From Plicaturopsis crispa FD-325 SS-3 (Eukaryota > Basidiomycota > Agaricomycetes > Amylocorticiales > Amylocorticiaceae): a stretch of DNA of 64,000 nt. The stretch spans positions 27,899 through 91,898 of the forward strand of contig KN832578.1 in the NCBI GenBank assembly GCA_000827205.1. Reading direction: 5' to 3'. Below, piece by piece: positions 35,885 through 46,921 of the stretch. The first letter of the stretch is position 1; every line of letters begins with the position of its first letter. Below the pieces are notes generated by a model. It had not been told where the DNA came from. It made no database searches and saw nothing but the letters and a program-made list of their open reading frames with translations. Position numbers and translations under genes: made by a program.

Positions 35885-36387
35885 AGAGATGGGGTAGTTG
35901 TAAGTGTTTATATGTTCGTTATATTTCTTACTCTAGATGTCCGCTCCGGTGTGGGTTATTGGTGTTTTTATCATATGGGAAACTGATTATAAAGATTTGT
36001 GGCATTTGCGATACCCATGGTTTTCATCGAGTGACACACCGTAAATGGACGGGACGCTCTGCTAGCCTTTCACGGGACTTCGTCGATCCGCCAATTTCAG
36101 TTGGGCGCTAGTCTTGGGTGCGTGGCGTAGAGGTCAAGGATCGTCGGCCTTGCTGGTGCCGTCCGTTGATGACGGGAACAAGCAAGTAAGTATCAGCGAC
36201 GCTGAACCTGGTCACAAAATCACGGAATGCGTTCGCATCTCCCCGCAGGATGTGGCGCTCCATTCAAAGTCAAGCCTGTTTCCGCTCTTCTTTGGCGCTG
36301 GGCGGCGTATAAGGATTCAGTCTCAGCTGAGAATCGCAAATATCATCGCCTTTCGCACCTGCCTTTCCCCGTTAAAATAGTTCCGCT
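35885..36387. other. Intergenic region upstream of S2
   Basis: About 500 bp between B2 and S2; no supported gene. Confidence 0.45.
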
Positions 36388-36867
36388 ATGATACGCTCTC
36401 TCACCTTCACGACTTTTCTTGTCGGACTCGCGGCGTATTCTGGTGCACGTCCTGGACAAGCAGCTGGAGGTGCCGTCATCCGCACCATCCAGGAAAATCA
36501 AATTTATCCCGAGCGTAAGTCGTTTGAATAATTGCTAGAGTGGGTGCAGTACTGACCAATACGACAGTGACGCTCACGACAAACACCGGTCGCGAGGTGA
36601 TCGCCCACAACATGAGCATCGCGGACTTCGTGGATCTTTTCGAAAAGGACAACCAGCAGCATGACGTAGCATGCTGCTGGGTCTGCCCGAGCCCACCTCG
36701 TGACGACGAGTGCCATTGCTGCGCCAATGTACGTTGCATCATTATGTTCGTGTCACAAGAACGGCTGCCCTATTTTCTATGAGTGTATCTGGCATCGTGA
36801 AACACTGGGGACTAACCTGTTTAACTAGTCAAAGAACTGCCCTTGCACTAGCGAGCCCCCGAGCTGA
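36388..36867 (+). CDS. Small secreted cysteine-rich protein S2
   Basis: Three exons (36388-36514, 36568-36728, 36829-36867) give 108 residues. Residues 1-20 are a signal peptide (MIRSLTFTTFLVGLAAYSGA). The body reads QENQIYPE at a phase-1 intron, then TGREVIAHNMSIADFVD, and the tail CCWVCPSPPRDDECHCC followed by NCPC. It is the closest relative of S1. The 3' exon is short, as in S1. Role unknown. Confidence 0.7.
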
Positions 36868-37460
36868 ACGTCTGTTTATGATCTCCCCGCTATGGAAGAA
36901 GTCGTTGACGCGCCGTGCCTATATACGTAGTGGGGCACGCTAGCAGAAGACGTCGATAGGTTCGAATTCCTGAGGTGTCAAGTAGTGGTACGGGCTAGCC
37001 CATGATTGTCGAGTTCTGTCTCTTGTGGTCCGCCGCATGAATGCAAATGTGCCTTGCTGAATTATTCCGGTACGATCCTAGCGACATGTCACCATGACCG
37101 AAGATCATTCAAATGCGGTATTATGGGCGCTAATAGCACGATGCTCGTCGACATGATGACCTGCGCGTGGTTTTCAAAGGCGATGGTTAGTCTGCCTGTT
37201 TCCACATCCGGAGCATAGGCGCTTGGTGGCTTCCTTTCGCCCTCATCGGAAATGAGCACCATCTGGTCTGGAACGCTCATGCTTGCGCATGAAGGGGTGC
37301 TAAGAGGCCTAAAGGAGGACTCGCCGCATGAACTTGAAGGTGAGTATCCGTGTTCGTCGCTCCCATCGGCACGTAATTATCTCTGAAAGAGTGTTGAAAT
37401 ACTGTCGCTTCCAGCCTAGCTCGTCATACCTAGTTGCTGCTCCCTTAACTCCATTCCGCT
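36868..37460. other. Intergenic region between S2 and S3
   Basis: About 590 bp; no supported gene. Confidence 0.45.
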
Positions 37461-37883
37461 ATGCGCTTCTTCATGATTCAAACTCTCGTTGTCGCATTCG
37501 CGATGTCTGCCAGTGCACGCCCAGGGCATGCATCTGTAGACCGTGCTGTCAGTTGGATGATCAACCAAAGAACGGGGTTCCCGGAACGTACGTCAACATA
37601 TGTTCGTCGAATTGATGCTGCATCTGCTTACCTGTTGCATCCCCAGTACAAGTCCGCTCAGGCATCACGGGAGATCGGGCTGCCCGTAATATCGACACTG
37701 CGGAAGCTGCGAAGTGGTTCCAGGAGGATATTCGGAAGTGTTGCGCAGTGTGTCATCCTGAGACGCAGGACTGCGAGCCGTGCTGCGCTATATTGGCAGT
37801 AAGTGTCGTTGTTGTCGTCTCGAGTCACTGCAGCGGGTCCTTGTCAGCTTGATGAACGAAGTCGGACTGAACGGGCTCACTGA
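37461..37883 (+). CDS. Small secreted cysteine-rich protein S3
   Basis: Exons 37461-37587 and 37647-37798 are well supported. Exon 1 is 127 bases, as in S2, and ends in GFPE at the same phase-1 intron. The signal peptide is MRFFMIQTLVVAFAMSASA. The second exon holds CCAVCHPETQDCEPCC. The last exon is uncertain: an acceptor at 37847 gives a stop at 37883 (about 104 residues), while one at 37833 reads on to a TAA near 37911. It is the most diverged of the three: the GRE(L/V)(V/I)AHN block is missing. Confidence 0.6.
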
Positions 37884-38347
37884 TTCACGGGCATTCACCG
37901 ACGCCAAATAAAAGCGATTCAATGAATATGCATATGCCTTTATGGGTGGGTCCAATCGTGTTTAGAACACTCCTCCCGAATGAATATGTTTACCACGCCT
38001 GTCCAGAGCCAGTGGATAGCGACGATAAGCCAACGAAAAGAAACACGCACTGGACCGGACATCGCTGGTTGACGGCGAATGATTCTTGGAATACAACGGG
38101 TCGTTAGTCTGTCTGTCAGTTTCAGTGTCGCCGAGGGAAAGTGAAACAACACAATACGATGCTCGACCATGTCGGAGCTTGGACATTGTTGCCTCGGTCA
38201 CGGCTGTCTCGGTGATATGTCTCCGCCAAGTTGAGAGCCTAATCAAATCATTCAGCCAAGAAGTTAAGTCTTGTAAGTGTGATTCGGACGATAATCAATA
38301 TGCGAACAGCATCTTTGTTGAGTGACCACGTCGGGTACATTCACCAT
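37884..38347. other. Intergenic region between convergent S3 and C2
   Basis: About 460 bp of 3' flanking sequence; no supported gene. Confidence 0.45.
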
Positions 38348-40032
38348 TCAGTCGGCAGCCGCAAGCCCCCGCAGCCCGTCCATCGTCTTAGCGTACTTGC
38401 GTTCCAACGCCCCGTACGCCGCTTCCCTCTCCTTCAATACGTCTGAAACTGCAATCCGAAGTCAGGGAGTGCCGAGCGTGAAAGATGTAAACACAGCTCA
38501 CGACGCAAGATCTCTGCTCGACCGACGACGACCTGGTCTCTAGCGTCGACGAGCCTTTGCCTGGCTTTATCCCGTTCCTGTTCGGCCTCCGTGCGCTCGG
38601 CCTCTGCGGCGTCGCGTTGGCGTGTGAGCTCGACCTCCTTCCGTTCGAAAGCGGCACATTTGCGGGCTAGTTCATCGCGTTCGCGCGTAGCCTTCTCGCA
38701 GGCGCGTGCAAACTCTTCGCGCTCGCGCACGGCGGTATCGCGCTCGTTGCGAGCGGTAGCGGCGGAGTCGAGAACGTCCCGCACTGTTTTGTGTTTTGCA
38801 TGCCCGTCAGACATTATCCGACGACAGACAGATGACACGGAGCTTACTTTTCTCTTCGAGGTGCGCAATGCACCGTGCATGCGGCTCCCAGGATGGCTGA
38901 GAACCTGCGTCCTCGGATTTGACGTCGAGAGGAACGATGGGGTTCACGGATGCATCGTGAATGGCCCGGTCGACGATAGACGCAGGCGGTATTTGAGAGC
39001 CGACGGTCTGCACCGGGTGCGCGATGTCCGCGTTAGCGCTTGTGCGAGGTTCATTCGGAAGATCTGGTGTAAGGGAGGAGCAATATCGTGAGCTAAAGCG
39101 GACAACGTCTGGATATGCAAGATCACTTACTCGATGGACTGGCAGCAGTGTTGACGGGCTTTGGAATCTTCCTTGCCGATCCACTAGCAGTGCTTGAAGG
39201 GCCCTGGGGCAAATTGCTGGGCTCCGCGACAGAGACCTCACTAGTTGGCTTGCCTTCATGAATACGTTCACTCCTGTGAGGTATAGATTCATTCAACAAG
39301 GACTCTATTTCACGAGTTAAGCATTATGCCGTCAGAATTGTCACATATGAAGATATGAATGTCTTAGAGGAACTCACGCGATGCAGTATTCTCGTAGAGT
39401 CGCTGGCGTTTCGAAGAATCCTGCGAGGTTTCCTTGTCATGTAACCGTCTTTTGGCTGTTTTGGGTTGGGCAACGCCCGTTTCTTGTTCGAGCATGCGCC
39501 GAATGAGGTCATCCTCGTTGACAGGGCCCAGTGTCCACCCTTGGTCATGAGGAGGGATAGGAAAGGCGACCCAAGTGAAACCTTCGCCCGGACAAATGGC
39601 AAGCCGTGCGAGGTGGAGATATGGATGGCAAACGGAAAGTCCAGAGCGATTGAGACAGAACGAAGCAGAGAACCATAAGCTAATCCTAGAAAACCTCACA
39701 CACACGTATAGACGATGCATCTGGCCTGGCGCGATGTTTATATAGAGATCTCCGGGATATCCTGCATCTTTCGGAGGTGGGCCTTGTCCACGGAATTCGA
39801 AGAAAGGTATCTTGCCCGGGTTCGCAGTCCACGGCCTATACGTGTTGTAATATCTCACCAGCGACTTGTCGGAGTCAAGGGCCCAAGTATTCTTCCTTAT
39901 ACGTTTATGAGGCTTAGTAGGGATGTCGAATGCCTTCAACTTGACCGTGATATTGGGTTGGATTTTCGAAGTCGGGGTAGGGTCGTCGATCCATGGTAGC
40001 GGCAATCGGCTTTGCTCTGGTAGTGGAAGCAT
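38348..40032 (-). CDS. PWxD/GxPGD coiled-coil protein C2
   Basis: Five exons (40032-39378, 39304-39131, 39063-38848, 38783-38502, 38448-38348), all introns phase 1, give 475 residues. It matches C1 in LPWIDDPTPTSKIQPN, FFEFRGQGPPPKDAGYPGDLYIN, HPYL, SKRQRLYEN, the PSWEPHARC block, the RERDELARK-type coiled coil and the ALERKYAKTMDGLRG end. Between HRLY and HPYL, C2 has an unrelated stretch (VCVRFSRISLW...) where C1 has RRNCQRWEYPADTTPG. That stretch starts with GTGTGTGAG and may be a degenerate or unspliced intron. The start was set at ATG 40032, where C1 similarity begins. Confidence 0.72.
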
Positions 40033-40648
40033 GCCAGACTTTGCACTAGTGTTGAGTAGACTGAGACTGGTGGCGGTAACGCCTTCGCGCGTTCTTTGGC
40101 GTCGTGCCAGCATGCAGAAGAAAGAACCGGACCGAACGGCCCGCGTCATCGGTAGGGTCCTCGCTAACATAAAGTCCCCGACCCTTAAGTTGTCTTTCAA
40201 CGAGACGTTGGCAAGACTCAATCGCTCACTACCATCCCTACTTACCTCGACATTCGGCAGTACTTGTCGAGACTCTAGCAATTCGCACTCTCTGCTTTAT
40301 TATTCCACGCAAGGACCTGGCATCACTGTTGCCAGTATACTGCACCGTTTCGTCGCCCTTTTCTCAGTAGCTCGCACTGCTGCAGTCTGGTACAGGGAGG
40401 TACGGAGCGGGCTATAGCGGCACTACATATGCCCTTCTAGAATGCAGAGAAGTGACAGAACTCATCCTGGCTAAACAATTCCACCACCGAGCAGGAGATC
40501 TGTCTCGTGGTCACAGTCCCATGACGAGCGCGGTGGAGCGAAAAGATGCATCCAATAAGCACAATTCCCATAAATTGCAGGGCTAATCACTAGCATAGTA
40601 CGGCCGCGTCCACATCTGCAACGCGGGACTGCATAGACCAAGATCTCG
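40033..40648. other. Divergent promoter region of C2 and nucleoside hydrolase 1
   Basis: About 615 bp. The C2 frame stays open upstream of its chosen start, but no matching paralogous sequence extends there. No other gene. Confidence 0.45.
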
Positions 40649-41841
40649 ATGTTCATCTTATACCCCCTACTGGCGGCAGCCACCCTCGCAGCAGCCCAAC
40701 CGCGCGCTCCGACGAAGCCCAAACTGATTATCGACACGGACATCTACTCCGACTGCGACGACGTCGCCGCCCTCGCCCTCGCCAACCTCTTCCACGCGCG
40801 CGGCCAGATCGAGCTCCTCGGCGTCGCGGTCGACACGCCATCGCGCTACGGCGCGCCCGCCGTGAGCTCCATCAACACGTACTACGGGCACCCCACCATC
40901 CCTATCGCCGCGCGCAAGCCCGTCACGAACGCGACCTTCACCCCGGACTACCCGCACCTGCTCGCGACGCGGTATCCTGGGGTAGTAAGGGATGGTGAGG
41001 ACACGCCGGACCCGGTGCCGCTGTACCGCGAGCTGCTGGCAGGGCAGGATGATGGGAGCGTCACGATCGTGTCGGTTGGGTATTTTGAGAATATCGCGGG
41101 GCTGCTGAATTCTACTGCCGACGCTGTGTCGCCACTGGCTGGGCGTGACTTGGTGGCGAAGAAGGTGAAGGAGATCGTTATTATGGGCGGGAAGTACCCC
41201 GCTGGATCTGAGTTCAATTTTGATTCAGGTATGGCCTTCGTCTTGTCGCCGTAATTTGGGTTGAGCGTATCTGGGTAACAGACAATCCATCCTTGGTACA
41301 ATTTATCACCGAAAACTGGCCCACGCGCATGGTTTTCACTGGATACGAGGTGGGTCGCACGAATTTCCCCCCTACGACTGAGATTAAGTCGTTTCAGATC
41401 GGCATCAACATCCTTGCAGGCGCAGTTTTGACAGACTATGCGCCAAAGGACTCGCCTGTCCGTGCTGCATACATCGCGTATAAGTACGCACTCTCTCTGA
41501 AGCGCATGAATAAAAGCTCACTTTCAACCCTACAGCGGCCCAAACAAAAACCGTTATGCCTGGGATCCCACCGCAGTCATCTACGCGTCGTTCGGGCTCG
41601 ACAACCTCTTCGTCTGTGCGTGCTTACCAAACCTCCTTTTGCCGTCCTCCTACTTAGGCATAAGTATCGTTCAAAAGACGGGAACCATGGCGGCTCTGTC
41701 TACGTGCAGAACAACGGCTCGGACGTGTGGCGGGACTCGCCGACGAAGGACCAGCATTATCTGGCGTTCCCGGAGAGGGAGGGCGCTAATGTGACCATCG
41801 CGAATAGGCTGGATGAGTGGCTTTTGGAGAAGGTGCATTGA
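40649..41841 (+). CDS. Secreted inosine/uridine-preferring nucleoside hydrolase, copy 1
   Basis: Hydrolyses the N-glycosidic bond of nucleosides to free base and ribose. Five exons (40649-41228, 41282-41349, 41398-41483, 41536-41619, 41658-41841) give 333 residues. A signal peptide (MFILYPLLAAATLAAA) suggests secretion. The Ca2+-binding start IIDTDIYSDCDDVAALALA, the VxIVSVGYxENIAGLL block, KEIVIMGGKYP and the FNFDSG...DNP block are typical of the family. The last intron (41620-41657, 38 bp) is short and was chosen by frame. The downstream copy 2 shares exon sizes 68 and 86 exactly, so this is a tandem duplicate. Confidence 0.87.
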
Positions 41842-42090
41842 ATGTAGGTCTGGTCGTGCTGTAGCCGCGCTGTTTTGTTATTTGTAAATAAAATCGGGGG
41901 CGTTTTTGTTCTCGACTCGGACGATGAACTTTGTTGACGAATGCAGACAGATGCTCTTCGGCGCTTCCTCGGTTTACTGTGGTTCGGATGCTTATTTTTC
42001 TGCCTTCTTTCCCCAGATGCCTGTCGACTTCTTGCCCTCATGGAGTGGGCGACGGGCGCTAAAATGGCTCATTCTCTTCAGCAAACGTAG

Positions 42091-43313
42091 ATGTTGATAA
42101 AGTACACCCAAGTCGCTGCGCTCGCCCTCCTGGCGAGCACTGCGCCGTTTGCGTACGGCCACAGCGTACCCAAACTCATCATCGACACAGACATCTTCAT
42201 CGGGTGCGACGACGCCGCCGCGCTCGCTCTCGCCAACCTCTTCCACGCGCGCGGGCAAATCGAGCTCCTCGGCGTCATGGTGAACACGCCCTCGCGCTTC
42301 GGCGCGCCCGCCGTCAGCGCCATCAATACCTACTACAACCACACGCGCATCCCCGTCGGCGCGCTGAAGCCCGTGGACAACTCCACCGCGGCGCCGGACT
42401 ACGCGCGGCTGCTGGCGACGGCGTTCCCGGGGTACGTGAAGGACGGCGCGGACGCGCCAGACGCGGTGCCGCTGTATCGGCAGCTGCTGGCAGGGCAGGA
42501 GGACGGGGCGGTTACGGTGGTGTCGATCGGGTATCTTGAGAATTTGTCTGGGCTGTTGAGATCGACTGGTGATGTGTTTTCACATATGGGTGGGTTTGAG
42601 CTGGTCGAGAGGAAGGTAAAGGAGATGGTCGTGATGGGCGGGCAGTACCCTTCCGGACGCGAGTATAATTTTTACAACGGTGCGTGCGCATATAAGTGTT
42701 TCTTGAGTCCTTCAGCTGATTTAACGAACAGACAATCCCTCGTTGACCGATTTTGTTATTGATCAATGGCCGACTCCTATGGTCTTCACGGGAAATGAGG
42801 TTTACTCCACTGTGTTCATCTTCTCCTTGATATTGACACCTTTTGTCCTCGAAGATTGGAAGTAACATCCTCGCCGGCGCTGTTCTGACAGACCATGCTC
42901 CTGCCACCGACCCAGTGCGCGCCGCGTATATCGCCACCACGTAAGTACACTCAAAAATTGAGATGGTTCTGTCATTGCACAGACCTCGGCGCTCATCTCA
43001 TCGCCACAGGGGTGCGGGCCTCAACAATTACACCTGGGACCCCACGGCCGTCATGTACGCCGCATTTGGCCTGGATGACTTTTTCGTCTGTGAGTGAAAA
43101 TTCAAAGCTCGAGCTTGCATGTCTGCTCGATTCCACTCACCTGTTCAATCAGATGGAAATGATGTCGGCTCGATATCCGTTAGCAGCAACGGATCGGACG
43201 TCTGGGAAAAGCACCCCACGAAAGACCAGCATTATCTGGCATTTCCCAAGAAGAAGGATGCCAACGTTACGGTTGCAAATGCCATAGACAGGTGGCTGGT
43301 GGCGAAGCCGTGA
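42091..43313 (+). CDS. Secreted inosine/uridine-preferring nucleoside hydrolase, copy 2
   Basis: Five exons (42091-42679, 42732-42799, 42855-42940, 43010-43089, 43153-43313) give 327 residues with a signal peptide (MLIKYTQVAALALLASTAPFAYG). The family blocks are as in copy 1: LFHARGQIELLGV, INTYY, GYLENLSGLL, KEMVVMGGQYPS. In the metal-binding start the sequence is DTDIFIGCDDAAAL. The Asp of copy 1's SDCDD is Gly here, while the first Asp and the final DD pair remain. Activity could be altered. It lies 249 bp behind copy 1, on the same strand. Confidence 0.87.
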
Positions 43314-43392
43314 ACGCGACGTATTATTGTGGGTCAAGAACCTTCTATGCGGAACAGGGTATACGAAATGTACGCACACATCTCTCAGCCAT

Positions 43393-44812
43393 TTATATAC
43401 ATCTATCCATTGCGATGGTATCGCGCTCCACTTTGCACTTCACGCGTTTGAGCTCCTCCCGCAACGTCTCACTCTCGGTCACCAGCTCACCGTTCCTATG
43501 CTCGAGCTCCTCAGCCACCACCTTCGACCACTGCCTCTCCGCTTCCAACTCCCTTTCCGTATCCTCCCACCGCTCCCGGTCGTACTCAGCCTCGCACCGG
43601 GCGTCCTCCTCGAGCTCCTCGATCCACTCCATGAGTCGTTCGCGCTCCTCCTCCCATTCACCTTCCTTTTCCTCGACCAGAGTGGAGAGTCGGGTGATCT
43701 CCGCGCGCAGCCGTCCCTGCTCCTCCTGTTTCTCCTCGAATCGCAGGTGTTCTTTGCGGAATTGCTCGGTGTGCGCGAGGAGCTCCGCCGAAGCTTGCTT
43801 TTCCAGGCGCGCGAGTTTGGCGTTCTCGCTGCGGAGTCGGACGTTCTCCTCCCAGAGGGCAGAAAACTCGTCCAGAGGTTTGCTAGGCCCTCTAGGTCGC
43901 AGCGCTGTCGCGCTGGTAGCACGTTCTTCGGGCGTAGCCATAGTACTGGAAGAATGCAATTGTTCTGTGCGCTGAACACTGCTTTGTGCGATGGCTGAAA
44001 ATCAGTTTGGAAGAGTTCATTTGGGCAAAATTGAGGAGAAGTACTTACATGACGGTCCAGGGCTATCAGCCACCTGGCATTCCGCATGCTTCACTGCGTG
44101 GACGCTCTGACCTCTTTTCTTCGGCGTTTTTGCTCTGGTTCCGGGACATTATTGACGCCAATTACTGAAGACAACAGCGCGGGAGCAGTGTCGGATACTT
44201 TCCGTTTCTGGCTCGAGACGGGGACGGGGATTGTCACAGAGCTGGAGGCTGCTTTCGTGGCGGGTGAGATGGACCTAGATGGTGGTGTAGAGGTGCTGGG
44301 ACTGGGAATAATCTCTGTGCGGTTTCGTGACGCCAATAGAGCCGTCTTCTCTTCGTCGATAATCCGAGCGATAGTATGGGCTCCTGGCTGTGCGCGGTCC
44401 AGCGTGAGGTCGTCGCATATCTCGTCCACTGTGTACCATCCGAGGCCGCGGTTGTCCAGGGAGGGATACCAAAGTACGCGGTCCCACAGGGTGGGATGGC
44501 GAATTAAGCACGAATGGAAAGGCGCGACGTCGATATTCCACCCTCTCCAAGAGCTGCTGTCCCTTGCGTAGACCGCCGATTTGCCAGACATGATATTGAA
44601 GTATACGTCGCCTGGCTCGCACGCGACGCGGCCCTCTCCCGGCTCACTGTAGCTATAGAATCTTGCAAAGTCGCCGATTGTGACGTTCGCGTTAGTGTCG
44701 ACAATCTGCGTGTGTTCGCCTGTAGAATTAGTGACGACTAGAACGGTCGACAAGTAAGTTTGACACCCACGTTAGTACGTTTTGACGGCCTTATGGCAAG
44801 CCTAGGCTCCAT
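43393..44812 (-). CDS. PWxD/GxPGD-related coiled-coil protein D
   Basis: Predicted exons 44812-44779, 44737-44166, 44073-44049 and 43994-43393 give 410 residues. The N-terminal domain keeps CEPGDVYFN, VYARDSSSW, a RHP block and LWYPSLDNRGLGWYTVDEI, aligning with A1 (EPGDIWLD, LYSRD, LWCRDAGPGWYTY). The PWxD start is absent or diverged. A basic patch (QKRRRKE) lies near residue 195, and the last exon is a 170-residue coiled coil rich in Glu (WEEERERLMEWIEELEE). The first exon and the 44166 donor are uncertain; the short exon at 44073-44049 is needed to keep frame. Confidence 0.6.
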
Positions 44813-45008
44813 TGGCGATGATATGGCTGTTGTTAGAGGTAAGTCAGATGCAACTTGGATGCAACGCCGTTGCATGGGGTTTACGACAGGATTAATATAA
44901 GCGCTCGAATAGGCAGGCGTAGTAATGAGCTCTGCTTCCGGGTGACTAATCTTTTCGAGCTCCGTTCCAAAATTTGTACAAGAGGCGCTCACAAATTTTT
45001 TGATTCCA

Positions 45009-46921
45009 ATGGCTTTCCTCGATCCGTCCACCGCTCTATCTGTTCTCCAGTCCTATCCTCGCTCCGATGGCCTTTCGGTCCAGGATCTCATGGACAGCAC
45101 CGTCCACGGCGGGCTGACTTACAATGACTTCCTACTTCTGCCCGGAAAAATCGACTTTCCCGCCAGCGCAGTCACGACGGAGAGCCGGGTGACGCGCAAG
45201 GTCGTGCTCAAGACGCCGTTCATGAGCAGCCCCATGGATACCGTCACCGAGGGCGAAATGGCGATCGCTATGGCGGTGAGCGTGTTCGCGTGACTGGCGT
45301 TCAGCAGCCTGTTTATGTGTTTGGGCTCGCGTACAGCTCCTGGGCGGCATCGGCGTGATCCACCACAATCAACCGCCTGAAGCGCAGGCAGCTATGGTTC
45401 GCGCTGTGAAGAGGCACGAAAACGGCTTCATTACGGACCCCATCGTCCTGTCTCCTACGAACATCGTCGAGGACTTGTTGGACATCAAGGCTCGGCTTGG
45501 ATTCTGCGGCATTCCCGTTACAGGTGTGTAGCGTCCCTGTTCGACTTTTTTTCTTTAGGATGAACCCTTTGTTTTCATAACCTTCGTTCTTCCGAGCAAC
45601 GCGTTCATTCGTGTGATCTGCGGAGATTTTTATGATATGTTCTGACCCATCCCTCTACCGGCAAAAAAAATCAAGTCATGTTTGCTTACGCATTTCATCA
45701 GATACCGGCAAACTTGGAGGCAAGCTCGTCGGCATCGTCACTTCGCGCGACGTCCAATTCCGTTCCCCCTCGACGCCCCTTTCTGAAATAATGACCACCG
45801 ACCTCGTCACCGCTCCCCAGGGCGTGACCCTCGTCGAAGCTAACGCCATCCTGCGCGACTCCAAAAAGGGCAAGCTACCCATCGTTGACTCCGAAAATCG
45901 GCTAAAATCCCTGCTCGCGCGCTCCGATCTGCTCAAGAACCAGACGTATCCTCTCGCGAGCAAAAACCCCAAAACCAAGCAGCTTTACGCGGCTGCGGCT
46001 GTGGGCACGCGCCCGGCGGACCGCGAGCGGCTGAAGCTGCTCGTAGAAGCAGGGCTCGATATCGTCGTGCTTGACTCCTCGCAGGGGAACAGTATTTTCC
46101 AGGTCGAGATGATCAAGTACATCAAGGAGACGCACCCTTCGCTCGAGGTCATCGGCGGCAATGTCGTCACCCGCGAACAGGCCGCAACTCTGATTGCCGC
46201 TGGCGTGGACGGCCTCCGCGTCGGTATGGGCTCGGGCTCGATCTGCATCACGCAGGAGGTCATGGCCGTCGGGAGGCCACAGGCGACTGCCGTCTACGCT
46301 GTCTCAGAGTTCTCCAACAAATTTGGCGTCCCTGTGATTGCAGACGGCGGCGTCAGCAACATCGGCCACATCGTCAAAGCGCTTGCTTTGGGCGCTGGTG
46401 CAGTTATGATGGGTGGTCTTTTGGCGGGTACGACGGAGGCGCCTGGAGAGTACTTCTACCACGAAGGCAAAAGGGTTAAGGCCTACCGTGGCATGGGTAG
46501 CATCGTATGTCCTTTCCATCTTGCATCATTGACCCTTGCTTAATCGATTATCGGACAACAGGAAGCTATGGAACAAGGCAAAGCAGGGCCTGCGTCTACG
46601 AAGAAATCCGGCGCTTCGGGCCCCCCGAGCACCGTCACGGAGAACGCGGCGACGTCGCGCTACTTCTCGGAGTCTAGCGTCGTCAAGGTCGCGCAGGGGG
46701 TGTCCGGCGACGTCCAGGACAAGGGCAGCGTCAAGGCCTTTGTGCCGTATCTCCACACCGGCGTGCAGCACTCGTTGCAGGACACCGGCGTTACGAGCGT
46801 CGAGGCGCTGCGGGAGGGCGTGAAGCAGGGCAAGGTGCGCTTCGAGCTGCGCACGGCGAGTGCGCAGGTGGAGGGCGGCGTGCACGGGCTCAACTCGTAC
46901 ACGAAGCGCCTGTATGCTTGA
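45009..46921 (+). CDS. IMP dehydrogenase
   Basis: Oxidises IMP to XMP with NAD+, the committed step of GTP synthesis in the cytosol. Four exons (45009-45275, 45337-45523, 45702-46504, 46562-46921) give 538 residues, normal for eukaryotic IMPDH. Visible blocks are [30 protein letters not shown], two CBS-domain stretches ([11 protein letters not shown] and KGKLPIVD), and LDSSQGNS. The catalytic loop is [13 protein letters not shown] (Cys nucleophile), and [20 protein letters not shown] and the flap YRGMGSIEAM are also present. All key residues are present. ATG 45009 is the first ATG of the frame. The 178-bp second intron is long for this window. Confidence 0.95.
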
